Positions 43,086 through 53,406 of a stretch of 64,000 nucleotides of DNA are shown here, piece after piece (the first letter of the stretch is position 1; each line of letters starts with the position of its first letter). The translations under genes were made by a program, and so were the position numbers. This DNA is from Saturnia japonica (taxonomy: Eukaryota; Arthropoda; Insecta; Lepidoptera; Saturniidae), in contig CM065322.1 of NCBI GenBank assembly GCA_033032175.1, positions 2,852,001 to 2,916,000 of the forward strand. The letters are read 5' to 3'. The notes below the pieces were generated by a model. It worked only from the letters and a program-made list of their open reading frames with translations. It did no database searches and was not told the origin of the DNA.

Positions 43086-43278
43086 AAGGTGGCATCCCAT
43101 GGTCCGTGATATTACAGATTCTCACGCACGGCCAACGAACACGGACAGCCACGCAACGCACCGAACATTAAGACTACAGACTTCTCTGCGCTACCACAGA
43201 CGACGCTCTTCCTAATGGGGCGTTTGTGCGACCTGATCCACGTCAGTCTGAAAATAACGGACCGTGGGAGGTTTCCTT
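43086..43278. mobile_element. TIR MITE with TA target sites
   Basis: The left end AAGGTGGCATCCCATGGTCC and the right end read inward, AAGGAAACCTCCCACGGTCC, match at 15 of 20 and continue GTgAT/GTtAT. TA lies directly outside both ends (43084-43085 and 43279-43280), as for Tc1/mariner-type elements. GC-rich interior, no protein. Confidence 0.68.
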
Positions 43279-43499
43279 TAAAGTAGTCACATTTGCGTAA
43301 TGCATAAAATCGAGTGTAATTATCTTCACCACTATAATATACTATAGTAATATTTATTTTTATGTAAGATTTATAATAATAGAAATACATATATTTTTAA
43401 ATTCTTAAGCCAATTTCTATATATGCTTTAGACACAAAAGTAGGGAATTTTTTGCAGGATCTTGAAGTGACATGTTGCGGTTTTTATTTTTGATTCATT

Positions 43500-43665
43500 T
43501 ACTTCAGTATTGGTGGTGGTTTTCGTGATATAGTTTGGTTTTTGTGCATAAGTGAAGTGGGATTATAAATATTAACCAAGAGCATGCATTCTGGGATCCC
43601 ACAAAAATTCCCTTGTTTGTTCTAACAAGGCGGCCACCACCTTGTTAGACGCCTTTTTGTATATA
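43500..43665. repeat. Dispersed repeat D, copy 4
   Basis: GCATAAGTGAAGTGGGATTA, AAAATTCCCTTGTTTG and TTCTAACAAGGCGGCC match 7800-7920 and 35370-35450. Confidence 0.5.
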
Positions 43666-44459
43666 ATGTATAATATACGAAAGCTTGAAAAATTGACGCT
43701 GGAAAATTTTACTAAGACTTTAAAACATTGAAACTAAAAACATCACTGTGTATATTGGAAAATGTTATGAAGGCTTAAAACATTGACACGGGCAAGTGCT
43801 TTTGCGGCGCCAAAACAAAAAGGAGAAGAGACAAAAGTAAGTAATATACTGTAGCTTTGGTCGAAAATAAAAGCTCCAATAAAAAATCATAAAATAATTT
43901 GCTCTCAGTGTAACCCTATCTTAAACACCATCTCGGCTTAATACCGATGGATAGATACCAAATGTTATAGTTTGAGTCATCATGACTCCACTTTACACGA
44001 GGGGGTGAACAGCCATGACAAATGTTATACGTATAACGGAGGTGGAATTATATTGAGATTCATCTCAGGGTATTATGAGAGAGTAGGAAGTCATTTGATG
44101 GATAGTGATGGAAAAGTTTTCAAAGCGAAATTGTTTTTCATGACATTTTATGTAATAATCATTTTAATGTTTATTGTACTTATATACTTAATTTATATAA
44201 TGTTTGACTATACTGTATCAAGTGAATAACTTAATTGCATTATCATTGTGGTTTATAATTAAACATATTTTTATGTATTCCTATTTATTTAAACGCCTTA
44301 ATTTCTTTCTATAAAATACTATATGAGTGTAATGAAATCACCCAAAAATTACTTAAAATTTAACTATTAAATAATTATCTAAAATTAAGTTAATATTGTT
44401 CACCTACCAACGTTCTATTATTACCTATTTTCATCTATATCAATCTATCTATACATAGT
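43666..44459. other. Non-coding stretch with a weak membrane-type frame
   Basis: The plus frame 44098-44229 starts at an internal ATG (MDSDGKVFKAKLFF) and is followed by a run of Ile, Leu, Phe and Tyr typical of AT-rich DNA. No family support, so I do not call a gene. Confidence 0.4.
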
Positions 44460-44770
44460 TTAAAGTAAAGTCGCTTCCCACTGTGTGTCCCTACTGTCCT
44501 TGTAATCGTACGTTTAGATCTTTTAAACGACACAACGCATTTTAATGTGATTTTCACTGTGATTTAGAGATGTTTCTATGGAAGGTTTTTATGTAAAATA
44601 CATTCCAATTAAGTTTTTGTATAGTAAAGAAAATTCAATGATTTGTAATCAACTAGTCAAAAAATTATTTTCGGCGGCTTATATGGCTTACACTGGCTCA
44701 ACCTTATCTCAATAAGAGATATAAATGAAATTATTAATGAGATTAATTAGACATAGCACGTCACAAACCA
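44460..44770 (+). mobile_element. Helitron-like element fragment, subfamily 2
   Basis: GTAAAGTCGCTTCCCACTG, ACATTCCAATTAAGTTTTTG and GGCTTACACTGGCTCAACC align with 10730-11135. Confidence 0.5.
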
Positions 44771-44847
44771 TATTATCACTCCAGCTGAGATTTATAAAGT
44801 ATATAAAACGATGAAGCTGATGTTAGATGGTACAAACTACAATAGTT

Positions 44848-45108
44848 TACTATATTATAAAACTTAACAGATTTTTTTGTTTGTTTGAACGCGCTAGTCT
44901 CAGGAACTATTTGTTAGATTTAAAAAACTGTTTCAAAATAGCGCATTTATTGAGGAAGGTTATAGGCTATATAACTTTACGTTAGTACTCTAAGAAGCAG
45001 AGCTGTAAGCAAGTACGGGAAGTGAGAACAATGGCGCGTTTGCATCGACGGCAGCGCAGTGGAAAATTGGTGAAGAAATTCAACATGGGTCAAACCGTGG
45101 ACCACAGA
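44848..45108 (+). mobile_element. Helitron-like element, subfamily 1, short copy
   Basis: TTTTTTTGTTTGTTTGAACG, TCTCAGGAACTATTTGTTAG, GAGGAAGGTTATAGGCTATA and an end CCGTGGACCACAGATAG match 28039-28754 with an internal shortening. The terminal CTAG reads ATAG. Confidence 0.62.
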
Positions 45109-45297
45109 TAGATATTTATATACAGTGTCTTATTCGATAACGGATATAATATAAGTATGACTCTTTCTAATATGTGGGAGTCTGTCCGATTACATATTTA
45201 AAACTGAGACGCCCAAACCAACCTCACCTGCACGTGATACATCCTGCTGAGCAACGAACGACGAAATGGCGATAGCGGGGTGGTAGGTTTCTTTTGC

Positions 45298-45465
45298 CGT
45301 CATTGTGACTCGCTTTTGCGTGTCGCGTTTCGGGATCAGCCTGTGCATATCCAAGTAAGATTAATGCAGTCAGGCATGATAGCGGCGACCGTCATTGGAT
45401 TACGATCGTTTGGTGGTCACCGTTGTGTTAGGATTGTACAGTGCTTACCATTAGAGACAGTACGT
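45298..45465 (+). repeat. Dispersed repeat E, copy 2
   Basis: GTGACTCGCTTTTGCGTGTC, CGTTTCGGGATCAGCCTGTG, ATAGCGGCGACCGTC and GTTAGGATTGTACAGTG align with 38350-38512, and the last part with 17935-18010. Confidence 0.65.
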
Positions 45466-45887
45466 GCTACTATAATTTTTTAAATATAAATTAAACATCG
45501 TCTTAAGTCCATGTAAAAAGTCTATAGAATCTATATCTTACCTTCATTATTGTTGTAATAAAACATTATTCCGAGACCCCAATTTCTGGTCTAATTCGAT
45601 TTGAGCATTAAACCTTACCGTCGAGTCATTGTGTGTATCATTTTTCTTCGGCGTTCTTAGCGGAACCCCAAAAATTCACTTTCGCCGAATTAGTCTTCAT
45701 AATCTCGGGGCCAATTCATCACAAACGTTAGGGAGTGATCAAGCGAAATAAATACTAATTTTTATATTAAATTACATGTAAGTAAGTAGTTAACTTAATT
45801 TGAACTTTAGTGTTCGCTGTGGATTTTAATTTTTTTTACAGTTATACTTCTATTGGCATGTTTAGTAAACATTGAGACTTAATTGAC
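45466..45887. other. Non-coding spacer
   Basis: Nothing recognised. Confidence 0.35.
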
Positions 45888-46062
45888 TCATTACCCTAAT
45901 GGTTTCTAAGAGTCACTGTTATGCTCGAGATCCTGAGTTCGACTTTCAAGTCGAGCAAAGTGTTATTGGGTTTTTCTATGAAATTTTCAGTAGCAACTCG
46001 GAGTTCGGCTTTGTTCCCGATTAATAGCAATAGGCTCACCCCCTTCTACGTGGGACCTAAGC
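45888..46062 (+). mobile_element. tRNA-derived SINE, family A, 3'-truncated
   Basis: A decayed head (A box lost, B box GAGTTCGACTTTC) followed by the body to ACGTGGGACCTAAGCAATA. The distal end is missing. Confidence 0.78.
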
Positions 46063-46639
46063 AATACCAATATCAGTATATGTAGCTGTAGAAAAGATGT
46101 AATAATACTCATCTACAAAGAAATATTCTTTATATTTTTACAAAACCATTTATTTACCGGTCACTTAGCGAAAAAAAAAGCATTTCTATAAATATATTTA
46201 CAAAAAATACCACCCAAAACCAAGTCAACGATTTTATCAACACTTGCACCTTATGTTTACGTTGAACCCCTAATTAGACACGGGTTTTTTGGACCTCACA
46301 GAAGACGGCGTAATTAGCCTCATAGTAGACCGTCCGTGCAAAAACGGAACTGGCCAAAGAACAACCAATAAAGTTATAAAATATAATGCGCTTTGCAACA
46401 ATAAGACATCGTAAATTTCAATATTGACCGTGACGGGCGGGACAGTGCGGTGCGTCTACAATGTTGCGAACTAAACGTGTTCTACAATAGCCACAAAATA
46501 AGCGATCATTGTAGAAAAAAAAGTGGATATAAGGTTGGTAGTTCATCTGATGCTGAATGCACACTGAAGCTCACATTCGTTTAAAAACTAAAGAAACAAT
46601 TTTTTTAAGTGAACTAGCTCTCCAGTGTCGAAGTCAAAA
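46063..46639. other. Non-coding stretch
   Basis: Nothing recognised. Confidence 0.35.
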
Positions 46640-46925
46640 TATACCTGACGCAATTCACGAAATGATGGCTCAGTTGATAGCGTGTACTAACTTTGTGTCG
46701 ATCGACGTGAGTTCGAATCCCTGCAATGAGTCTGAGCTTTCCGTGAAGGAAAACATCGTGATGAAACCATAGCTAGGTGGTAGGGCTTTTTCTAATGTCC
46801 GCCTAGTTAGCTACCATCCTCAAGTTGAAAATCTGTCACCAAATACCAATAGGTGTATTCCGGCAGCTGCACTTGAGAGCCAGTCTTCCACTAGGCTTAG
46901 CATGCTACTATCTTGGGTCACATCG
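46640..46925 (+). mobile_element. tRNA-derived SINE, third family
   Basis: The head has TGGCTCAGTTGATAGCG (A-box-like) and GTGAGTTCGAATCCCTGC (B box), then GAAGGAAAACATCGTGATG, TAGGTGGTAGGGC and TTCCGGCAGCTGCACTTG. The body past 46780 is shared with 58528-58650. The short ORF across it is not a gene. Confidence 0.7.
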
Positions 46926-47488
46926 ATAAAAACCTGTAGGTGCTTGTTAACAGAGTTTCATTTGAGGGTCTACCGCCCTAGCCTAGCCTTAGCTCTAGCC
47001 AGACGGTCATTACAAAGACCAGCATATAATCAAAAAACGACAGTGACCACCGGAGATCGGTAAAAGCAGAAACATTCTCGATACTAAAACATTGAAATAT
47101 ACTATGAGGTTCATCGTCTATCTTGGTTTATTCTCATCTCTCCACGTCGCTTCGCGTGGCGTGTTAAAATTATATTTCTTGGTTGCCACTGGCTTGCAAG
47201 CCTCTCGGCAGCTGGATTTGCACTGGTTGATTCAAAAATGCGACAAACCAAAGGTGAGTCATTATGATGGATTTATCTCTATGTGCGTGATGCCTGTCCG
47301 GTATCTCGTTACTTAAATCGTTGATTGATTAAATTAATGAATAAATACCTACTTTATTGCAGTTTTAATGTGTTCACTGGCAAGCTTAACTCTATAAAGA
47401 ATTTTCTTCCAGCTATACCTACAGTGCATGGGTAATGTGGAAAAAAATATCATTCTCGGTAGTGCAATAAAAAATTAAATTTAAAACA
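46926..47488 (+). other. Non-coding stretch with one exon-like signal
   Basis: ATG at 47104 opens MRFIVYLGLFSSLHVASRG, a signal-peptide-like start, and the frame reaches CDKPK followed by a consensus donor (AAG|GTGAGT, near 47255). The combination is suggestive of a small secreted-protein first exon, but nothing else supports it. Confidence 0.25.
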
Positions 47489-47588
47489 AGGTAATTTATT
47501 AAAAAGGAAACAAAAAATCCGACTGCAACAAAAACAAATTAATATTTTTTTCTTTTTTCGTTTTTATTTGATTTACAGGCTACATAAT
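47489..47588 (+). repeat. Dispersed repeat F, left half split by the BEL insertion
   Basis: GACTGCAACAAAAAC and the T-rich block match 17570-17620. The copy resumes at 53407. Confidence 0.6.
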
Positions 47589-47741
47589 TGTAATATTATT
47601 ACGCTACGGTTCTATTTATTTAAATTAAGGATTAAAATATTAACGAGGATTCACATGTTTCTCAATTCTCTTTATTTTTCTAACAACAACTGTTGCCAAC
47701 GCAACCACTTCAAAAAACGAATACATTCGGATTTCACAACA
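47589..47741 (-). repeat. 3' LTR of the BEL element
   Basis: 153 bp, identical to the partner at 53254-53406. Short for a BEL LTR. It begins TGTTGTGAAATCCGAATG on the minus strand and ends TAATAATATTACA. Confidence 0.95.
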
Positions 47742-48005
47742 TCCTCCGCACACCGAAACAAAGTATATATCCGAATGTTATATTACTGAAGTACAATTAT
47801 ATTATATAAAAATTTAACAATTTACAACTTTCCTCGAAGCTCTATCACAATATGAAAAAATTACAACCATTGCCATTATTAATTATAATAATAGTTTTAC
47901 AATTATAAATTAATATAATGTATCATATTTGTCTGACAGATAATTAGTAACAAAAAATAAACTAAATATGGAGATTGCTATAAAAGACAGTTTAGAATAA
48001 AGAAT
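47742..48005 (-). other. BEL 3' untranslated region
   Basis: AT-rich, ending in a purine-rich run (GTGCGGAGGA) before the LTR. No ORF. Confidence 0.7.
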
Positions 48006-50552
48006 TTAAACATATAACTTATACTCACTTGGCAGTTTTACCACCCTACCGCTGCGAGTCTTCAACTGTGGTTTCTCAGGACTCATTGATCTTTGTTGAT
48101 CTGCTGAATTAGAGTTTAATAAACTATCATTACCTGTTGGGCTATTTTGATCATCAGAATCTGTCTTCAAAAAACTAAAATCAGTACATGTGATTTCTAG
48201 TTTGTACAGTCTTTGAAAAGGACGAACCTTGTACCCTACAGATGTTCTCACGCGTGCAGATCTGCTAATACCATCTCTTCCAGGGTAAATTTCTTCGATT
48301 AATCCTAAAGGCCACTTTATCCTTTTATCTCCGGTTTCAATTAAAACAATATCTCCTACTTTCAGACTATCAGCCTTTTCTCTTCCTCTTTGCACTAACA
48401 TTGTTAAATATTCAGTCTTGAATCTATGTCTAAATTGCTCTCGAAGATTTTGTAAGTATCTTAGACGTTTATTCATGCCTTTTGCGTCAATCTGATCAAT
48501 ATCAGTTACATCTGTGTTGCTCAAAGGCTGTATGAAATGTGCTGGTGTCAATGGATCCAATGCTTCAGCTTTATCGTTGTTAACATATGTCAATGGACGG
48601 CCATTCATTGTAGCTTCACAGTCACAAAGAATAGTTTGAAGCTCATCGTATGATACAGATGATTTTCCTAAGACACGACGCAGTAAATCTTTCATTATTC
48701 TTATCAGACGCTCCCAATACCCTCCCCACCAAGCAGCAGAAGGTACATTCATTTTCCACGTTATGCGTTCTATCATCGAGCGTCTTTGGATTTCATCCCA
48801 ATCTAACAAGGTAAGTAGATGTTTAATTCCTTGAAAATTAGTGCCTTGGTCTGACATAAGCGTGTCGATGCGACCACGTCGTGCTATAAATCTCCTTAAT
48901 GTCATTATAAATGATTCTGTGGACAAGGACTTAGTCAATTCTAGATGTACTGCACGATATACAGCACAAGTGTAAAGCACAATCCAGCATTTCTCTCCAT
49001 TTTTCAAATAAAGAGGTCCAGCGAGATCAACTCCTGTTGTTTGAAACGCTGCTGAACATGTTACACGTTCTGTAGGTAATGGAGCAGTCGGTACTTGTAC
49101 TGGTTTTGATCTATGTCTTATACATATGATGCATTTAGATATAACTGATCTCACTAGGCGACGAATTCCTATTATCCAGAATCTAGACCGGATGTCTGCA
49201 ATTAGCTGATTGGTGCCTGCATGTTGTAGCTGTACATGTCTTTGTCTCACTAGTGCAGTCACAATAGGATTATTCGCTAAAAGTAGGTAAGGAGTTATTA
49301 TTTGTTTAGGAAAATCTGATAGCAGCAATTTTGTTTTAACTCTTAATATTCCTTCATTATCACAAAACTGTGTCCGACTTCCACTCTTCTTTTCAATCAA
49401 CTCCATATTTTCATGTTGTATATTTTTTATTATATGCTTTTCAGCCTCGTTAAATTCACTGTATGCTATTTCACCAATCCTCTTATTATTTTTATTACGT
49501 ATATTATATATAAATCTCATTACCCAGGCCAACGTTCTTACAATCTTTGTATATTTACTGAAATAGTTTTCCAATTGTTTTAATATACTCTCATTTAAAC
49601 TAATGTTTATATTGCATACAGTTTTCTTAAGTTCGACATGTGCCTCCTTTTCCTCAACCAGCAACTCCGACTTACGCCACTGATCAGGTTCCAAGTGCAA
49701 CCACTGTGGACCCTCCCACCAATGCATTTCGGCGAGAACTTTTGCATTGCATCCTCTGGATGCTATGTCGGCCCAATTTTGCTGACCTGGAATATGATGC
49801 CAATTATGTGAATTAGTATTTTCTCTAATTTCCTTTACTCTGTTTCCTACAAATGTGTTCCACGCTAGTTCTCTTTTTATCCAGTATAGAACTACACAAG
49901 AATCTGACCAGCAATATATATCATACTCAGTAAGCTGGAGACTTTTTTGTACATTTGTAAGTAATCTTGTCCCTATCAAAGCAGCAGTTAACTCCAATCT
50001 GGGAATAGTCATATTCTTTGGTGGTGATACTCTAGCCTTCGCGGCTACTAATTGTACTGATATTTTATTATTTTTCTGCGCCCTCAAAAAAACACAAGCT
50101 CCATATCCATCTTTACTAGCATCGCAAAACATGTGTAGACCCAGCTTGCATTCTTTAATTAATTCAGTAGTCAAACGTCGAGGAATTTTACAAATATTAA
50201 GGTATGTTATATATTTATACCAATCTTGAAATTTATTCAACAAATCTGTGGGTAATATTTCATCCCACACAAGCTCCCGACGCCAAGTTTCTTTTAGTAT
50301 CAACTTAGGCGTTAACATAGCTGGACATATGAATCCAATAGGATCAAATATTTTCTGAGTTATTGACAATAGATGTCTCTTTGTGATATTTTTGATATCT
50401 TCATATGTAGGCAGATCTTGTGTATTACAGCAAAGTTTGTCTGAAACAGTATCCCACACAAGACCGAGTACTGATATTTCAGATTCATTTGTTTCATTAA
50501 TATGCATTGGTGCTGTAACCCACTGTCTTAAGTCAAACTTAACCTTATTCAT
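48006..50552 (-). CDS. BEL RT end, RNase H, integrase, 848 aa
   Basis: Same frame as the upstream ORF, after a single TAG. RNase H: FCDASKDGYGA (Asp144), IPRLELTAA (Glu187), CWSDSCV (Asp217), WADIASRG (Asp262). Integrase zinc finger: H439, H444, C474, C477. Integrase core: GVDLAG (Asp509), MSDQGTNF (Asp568) and GYWERLIR (Glu614), a D-D-35-E-like set with all three acids kept. The C-terminus (LKVGDIVLIETGDKRIKWPL) matches the DUF5641-type tail of Pao integrases. All catalytic residues downstream of the TAG are intact, consistent with a very recent lesion. Confidence 0.94.
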   Translation of the reverse strand: MNKVKFDLRQWVTAPMHINETNESEISVLGLVWDTVSDKLCCNTQDLPTYEDIKNITKRHLLSITQKIFDPIGFICPAMLTPKLILKETWRRELVWDEILPTDLLNKFQDWYKYITYLNICKIPRRLTTELIKECKLGLHMFCDASKDGYGACVFLRAQKNNKISVQLVAAKARVSPPKNMTIPRLELTAALIGTRLLTNVQKSLQLTEYDIYCWSDSCVVLYWIKRELAWNTFVGNRVKEIRENTNSHNWHHIPGQQNWADIASRGCNAKVLAEMHWWEGPQWLHLEPDQWRKSELLVEEKEAHVELKKTVCNINISLNESILKQLENYFSKYTKIVRTLAWVMRFIYNIRNKNNKRIGEIAYSEFNEAEKHIIKNIQHENMELIEKKSGSRTQFCDNEGILRVKTKLLLSDFPKQIITPYLLLANNPIVTALVRQRHVQLQHAGTNQLIADIRSRFWIIGIRRLVRSVISKCIICIRHRSKPVQVPTAPLPTERVTCSAAFQTTGVDLAGPLYLKNGEKCWIVLYTCAVYRAVHLELTKSLSTESFIMTLRRFIARRGRIDTLMSDQGTNFQGIKHLLTLLDWDEIQRRSMIERITWKMNVPSAAWWGGYWERLIRIMKDLLRRVLGKSSVSYDELQTILCDCEATMNGRPLTYVNNDKAEALDPLTPAHFIQPLSNTDVTDIDQIDAKGMNKRLRYLQNLREQFRHRFKTEYLTMLVQRGREKADSLKVGDIVLIETGDKRIKWPLGLIEEIYPGRDGISRSARVRTSVGYKVRPFQRLYKLEITCTDFSFLKTDSDDQNSPTGNDSLLNSNSADQQRSMSPEKPQLKTRSGRVVKLPSEYKLYV

Positions 50553-50588
50553 GATTTGTTTAGAGTCATATATAAATTTACATACCTC

Positions 50589-52892
50589 CTATTTATAGTC
50601 TAAGCTGGTTACACAATTATCTACATAGAATGACTTTTTCAGTAATTGTGCTGACTCTGTATATTCATCTGTTACCTGCCTCAAGTGATGCTGAATAGTT
50701 GCAGACAATAAAAATGGGCTACATATTAGTCCAAATACAACTCTGCAATGTCTGTAAGTTAAAACTTCAGTCCTTTTATTATCTTTCCACCACAAAAATC
50801 TTAAACACTCTCTATCACTGGGCATAACAACAATTTGTAAAAATGCTTTTGCTATATCAGCTGTTATACCTATGGCTCTTTTTCTGAACTGTGCAATTAA
50901 TGTAGGAATTTGCTCTAGAAAATTCATCCCTTTCTCTAAACAAGAGTTTAATGACCTTCCGTTAATATCACATGCAGAAGCATCAAATACTGGTCTTATT
51001 GTTGTTGTTAAACTCGAGTCTTTAAACACTGGCTTGTGGGGTAAGTAATGTGATTGACTTTTATTCCTTTCAGAATTTAACACAAGCTCAACTATACCTG
51101 ATTCTTGCCAATTCTTTATTATAGCATCATAACTATCAAAAGTACCATTAGATACTAATTTCTTAGTCATTGACTCTAATCTTTTAAATGCTAAATCATA
51201 ATTATTTAATAAATTATCATGACCTGGTTTCCAAGGAAGCTGAACTTCATACCTGTTTTCAGAATTAACTTTTATGCTTTCTTCAAACCTCATAATCACC
51301 TCAGCCTCTATTTCACTGTTAGATTTTACTTCAACAGGATCTCGAATACCTAATGTCTCAAACAACCAATAACCTGTTAAATCGTTTTTATTATTAATAC
51401 AGAATAAAGTTGTAGTTATAATATTATTTAATGTAGAACTCACCTGTGTTCCTTGTAAAGTCCAACCTAGTTTAGATTTTATACCTGTCATACCATTCTC
51501 CAATTGTATTACATTTGGTGTCATTAAAACACCTGAAAAATCTGAACCTATCAATAGGCCAATCTCTGTTGAACACTCTACATTATCTGTCAGAGTTATA
51601 CCATGTTGTTGTAACATATTATAAATCTGTGTGTCACACTTATTGACCCTTGGAATATATTTACAAATACAAGATTGGCTTAAGGCTGTTATATTAAATA
51701 TAAATGTACTGTCCAAATTCTCAACATTAAAACTATACACTCTGTGTTCCTTAGTGTTAACAGTCACTCCACCAAATAAAGAATGAGTTAAGAACTCCTT
51801 ACTGATAGCTGGAATTTTCAGTTCTTGTACCACATCTTGTAGTATGTATGATCTCTGAGACCCATTGTCCAAGAGTGCTCTTACTGTTTTCTTCTTTCCA
51901 TTGTATACAATGTTGACAGTAACAGTTTGTAGTAAAGTCTCCTTTTGTCCTGACTGACTCTGTGCTGACAATGATGTTGATAAATCATTATTCTCAGTTT
52001 TAGATCTGGCCTTTTGTGTGTAGCATAACACTGATGAGTGTCTTTTTCCACATATAAAACATTTTACAAAAGATTTACATACTTTTGCATAATGTCCAAC
52101 TTTCAGACAAATGAGACATGCTTTCTTCTTTCTTAGATGTTCCTCTCTTTGTTCAACAGACATTTTCGTCATCTTGTAGCATTCCATATTTGAGTGTGTT
52201 TCCTTATCACACCATATACAACTCTTTGATTTCTTCACTGGTGTTTTAGACTGTGCTATTAAACAACTAGCTGTTGGTTCAGAATTATTATTTGTTTCTG
52301 TACTAAAGGTGTTCTTGGCCATAGCAATTCTTTGTTCACTTTCCACTTCTTTCTTGAGAAATGATAATAGATTTGTCAACTCTTCCTCCATATTTATAGT
52401 ATGTGTTGTAGAACGTTCCCACGCTTTTAGTATATCATGTGGCAATGAAGATTCAACCATTGGTAAAATAAATGCTGAATACTTCTCTTTTGTAACACCT
52501 AACATCTCAAGAGCTCTAAGCTGTGCATTCAGCTTGTCATATAATGTTGTAAGATCTAACTTACCTCCTTCAACTTTGAGCAAGATCAGTGACAACAACT
52601 CTCTGACATATACTTGTATTAATATCTCATCTCGGGCATATCTAGATTTTAATTGAGCCATACACTCCTTATAATTATCACCATATGGTGGGTAACTTTC
52701 TACTAATGCACGAACCTCTGTATTGGGTGTGATAGATTGCAGTAGATAATAAAATTTGTCATCATTATCCATTGATAGGTCCTCGTCTATCTTTTTAAAT
52801 TGACCCCAAAAGGATAACCAATTTTTCACATTGCCATCGAATTTCTTTAACTCAATGGGAGGCAATTTTAATTGTTTGATGTTACCTTTCAT
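50589..52892 (-). CDS. BEL gag-protease-RT N-terminal part, 767 aa
   Basis: Residues 1-200 are the BEL gag domain (PPIELKKFDGNVKNWLSFW). Three zinc knuckles follow: CIWCDKETHSNMEC (225-238), CLICLKVGHYAKVC (259-272) and CFICGKRHSSVLC (278-290). The aspartic protease has LLDNGSQRSYIL (340-351), with Asn where DTGS or DSGS is usual. The RT shows IRPVFDASA, GITADIAKAFLQI (catalytic Asp), VVFGLICSPFLLSA and motif C as FYVDNCVTS. The frame ends at a TAG (50589-50591) 12 residues after the start of motif C. The next ORF begins in the same frame 12 codons later, so the TAG is a lone nonsense codon inside RT. The product would copy and process element RNA in cytoplasmic particles if intact. Confidence 0.93.
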   Translation of the reverse strand: MKGNIKQLKLPPIELKKFDGNVKNWLSFWGQFKKIDEDLSMDNDDKFYYLLQSITPNTEVRALVESYPPYGDNYKECMAQLKSRYARDEILIQVYVRELLSLILLKVEGGKLDLTTLYDKLNAQLRALEMLGVTKEKYSAFILPMVESSLPHDILKAWERSTTHTINMEEELTNLLSFLKKEVESEQRIAMAKNTFSTETNNNSEPTASCLIAQSKTPVKKSKSCIWCDKETHSNMECYKMTKMSVEQREEHLRKKKACLICLKVGHYAKVCKSFVKCFICGKRHSSVLCYTQKARSKTENNDLSTSLSAQSQSGQKETLLQTVTVNIVYNGKKKTVRALLDNGSQRSYILQDVVQELKIPAISKEFLTHSLFGGVTVNTKEHRVYSFNVENLDSTFIFNITALSQSCICKYIPRVNKCDTQIYNMLQQHGITLTDNVECSTEIGLLIGSDFSGVLMTPNVIQLENGMTGIKSKLGWTLQGTQVSSTLNNIITTTLFCINNKNDLTGYWLFETLGIRDPVEVKSNSEIEAEVIMRFEESIKVNSENRYEVQLPWKPGHDNLLNNYDLAFKRLESMTKKLVSNGTFDSYDAIIKNWQESGIVELVLNSERNKSQSHYLPHKPVFKDSSLTTTIRPVFDASACDINGRSLNSCLEKGMNFLEQIPTLIAQFRKRAIGITADIAKAFLQIVVMPSDRECLRFLWWKDNKRTEVLTYRHCRVVFGLICSPFLLSATIQHHLRQVTDEYTESAQLLKKSFYVDNCVTSLDYK

Positions 52893-52959
52893 TTTTATAC
52901 TGCTGTTATTATAATCCTCGTATTTAGCGTTTAGAAGCAGCCATCTCGTCTGATATTTT

Positions 52960-53214
52960 TCAGTCTTCCTCTTCTGACTCTAAATCACTTTCTTTCCAAT
53001 CTTGTGTAGACAAAAGTAATTTTCTTATTTCTTCATTTTGACACTGAAGCCTCTCATATAATTCTTTTAATTTTATCCAGTGCATTCTCATCTCACACTG
53101 TTCCGGTTTTTCTTTATTTGTCTCATAATGCCGGCTCAATGTGGATTCCATATTATTCGCTGCCTTCGTGAATAATCTACGCGTCACAGTTCTCTCCTTA
53201 ATTTTTGACTCCAT
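52960..53214 (-). CDS. BEL gag N-terminal ORF, 84 aa
   Basis: It starts at the first ATG after the primer-binding site (MESKIKERTVTRRLFTKAAN) and runs through a charged, coiled-coil-like segment (WIKLKELYERLQCQNEEIRK) to an acidic end (SDLESEEED) and TGA. The next frame is open upstream of its own ATG and overlaps this ORF, so gag is split by a +1 shift at the acidic stretch (about 52965-52980). This is either a one-base indel or a frameshift site. Confidence 0.78.
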   Translation of the reverse strand: MESKIKERTVTRRLFTKAANNMESTLSRHYETNKEKPEQCEMRMHWIKLKELYERLQCQNEEIRKLLLSTQDWKESDLESEEED

Positions 53215-53253
53215 ATTTAGTATCGTAAATTACCACAGTCACGGTCGCCACAA

Positions 53254-53406
53254 TGTAATATTATTACGCTACGGTTCTATTTATTTAAATTAAGGATTAA
53301 AATATTAACGAGGATTCACATGTTTCTCAATTCTCTTTATTTTTCTAACAACAACTGTTGCCAACGCAACCACTTCAAAAAACGAATACATTCGGATTTC
53401 ACAACA
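53254..53406 (-). repeat. 5' LTR of the BEL element
   Basis: Identical to the 3' LTR. Because LTRs are copied from one template at insertion, identity points to a recent event. No clear TATA box is visible; AATAAATAGA-type words could serve the poly-A signal. Confidence 0.95.

Larger units (their letters stand above)
47589..53406 (-). mobile_element. BEL/Pao LTR retrotransposon, recent insertion with two coding lesions
   Basis: This is a 5,818-bp element. The 153-bp LTRs (47589-47741 and 53254-53406) are identical by eye, TG...CA on the minus strand, and flanked by ATAAT on both sides (47584-47588 and 53407-53411). The primer-binding site TGGCGACCGTGACTGTGG (53250 down) follows the 5' LTR after three bases and resembles the tRNA-Arg type used by some insect LTR elements. 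A short purine run (GCGGAGGA) precedes the 3' LTR. Order of domains: gag, CCHC knuckles, protease, RT, RNase H, integrase. There is no envelope-like ORF. The coding region is broken by a frameshift and one in-frame TAG. Confidence 0.96.

Noticed and set aside
43972..44229. 85-aa ORF with a membrane helix
   Set aside because: It opens at a non-ATG codon, and the helix is an Ile/Leu/Tyr run from AT-rich DNA; no recognised relative.
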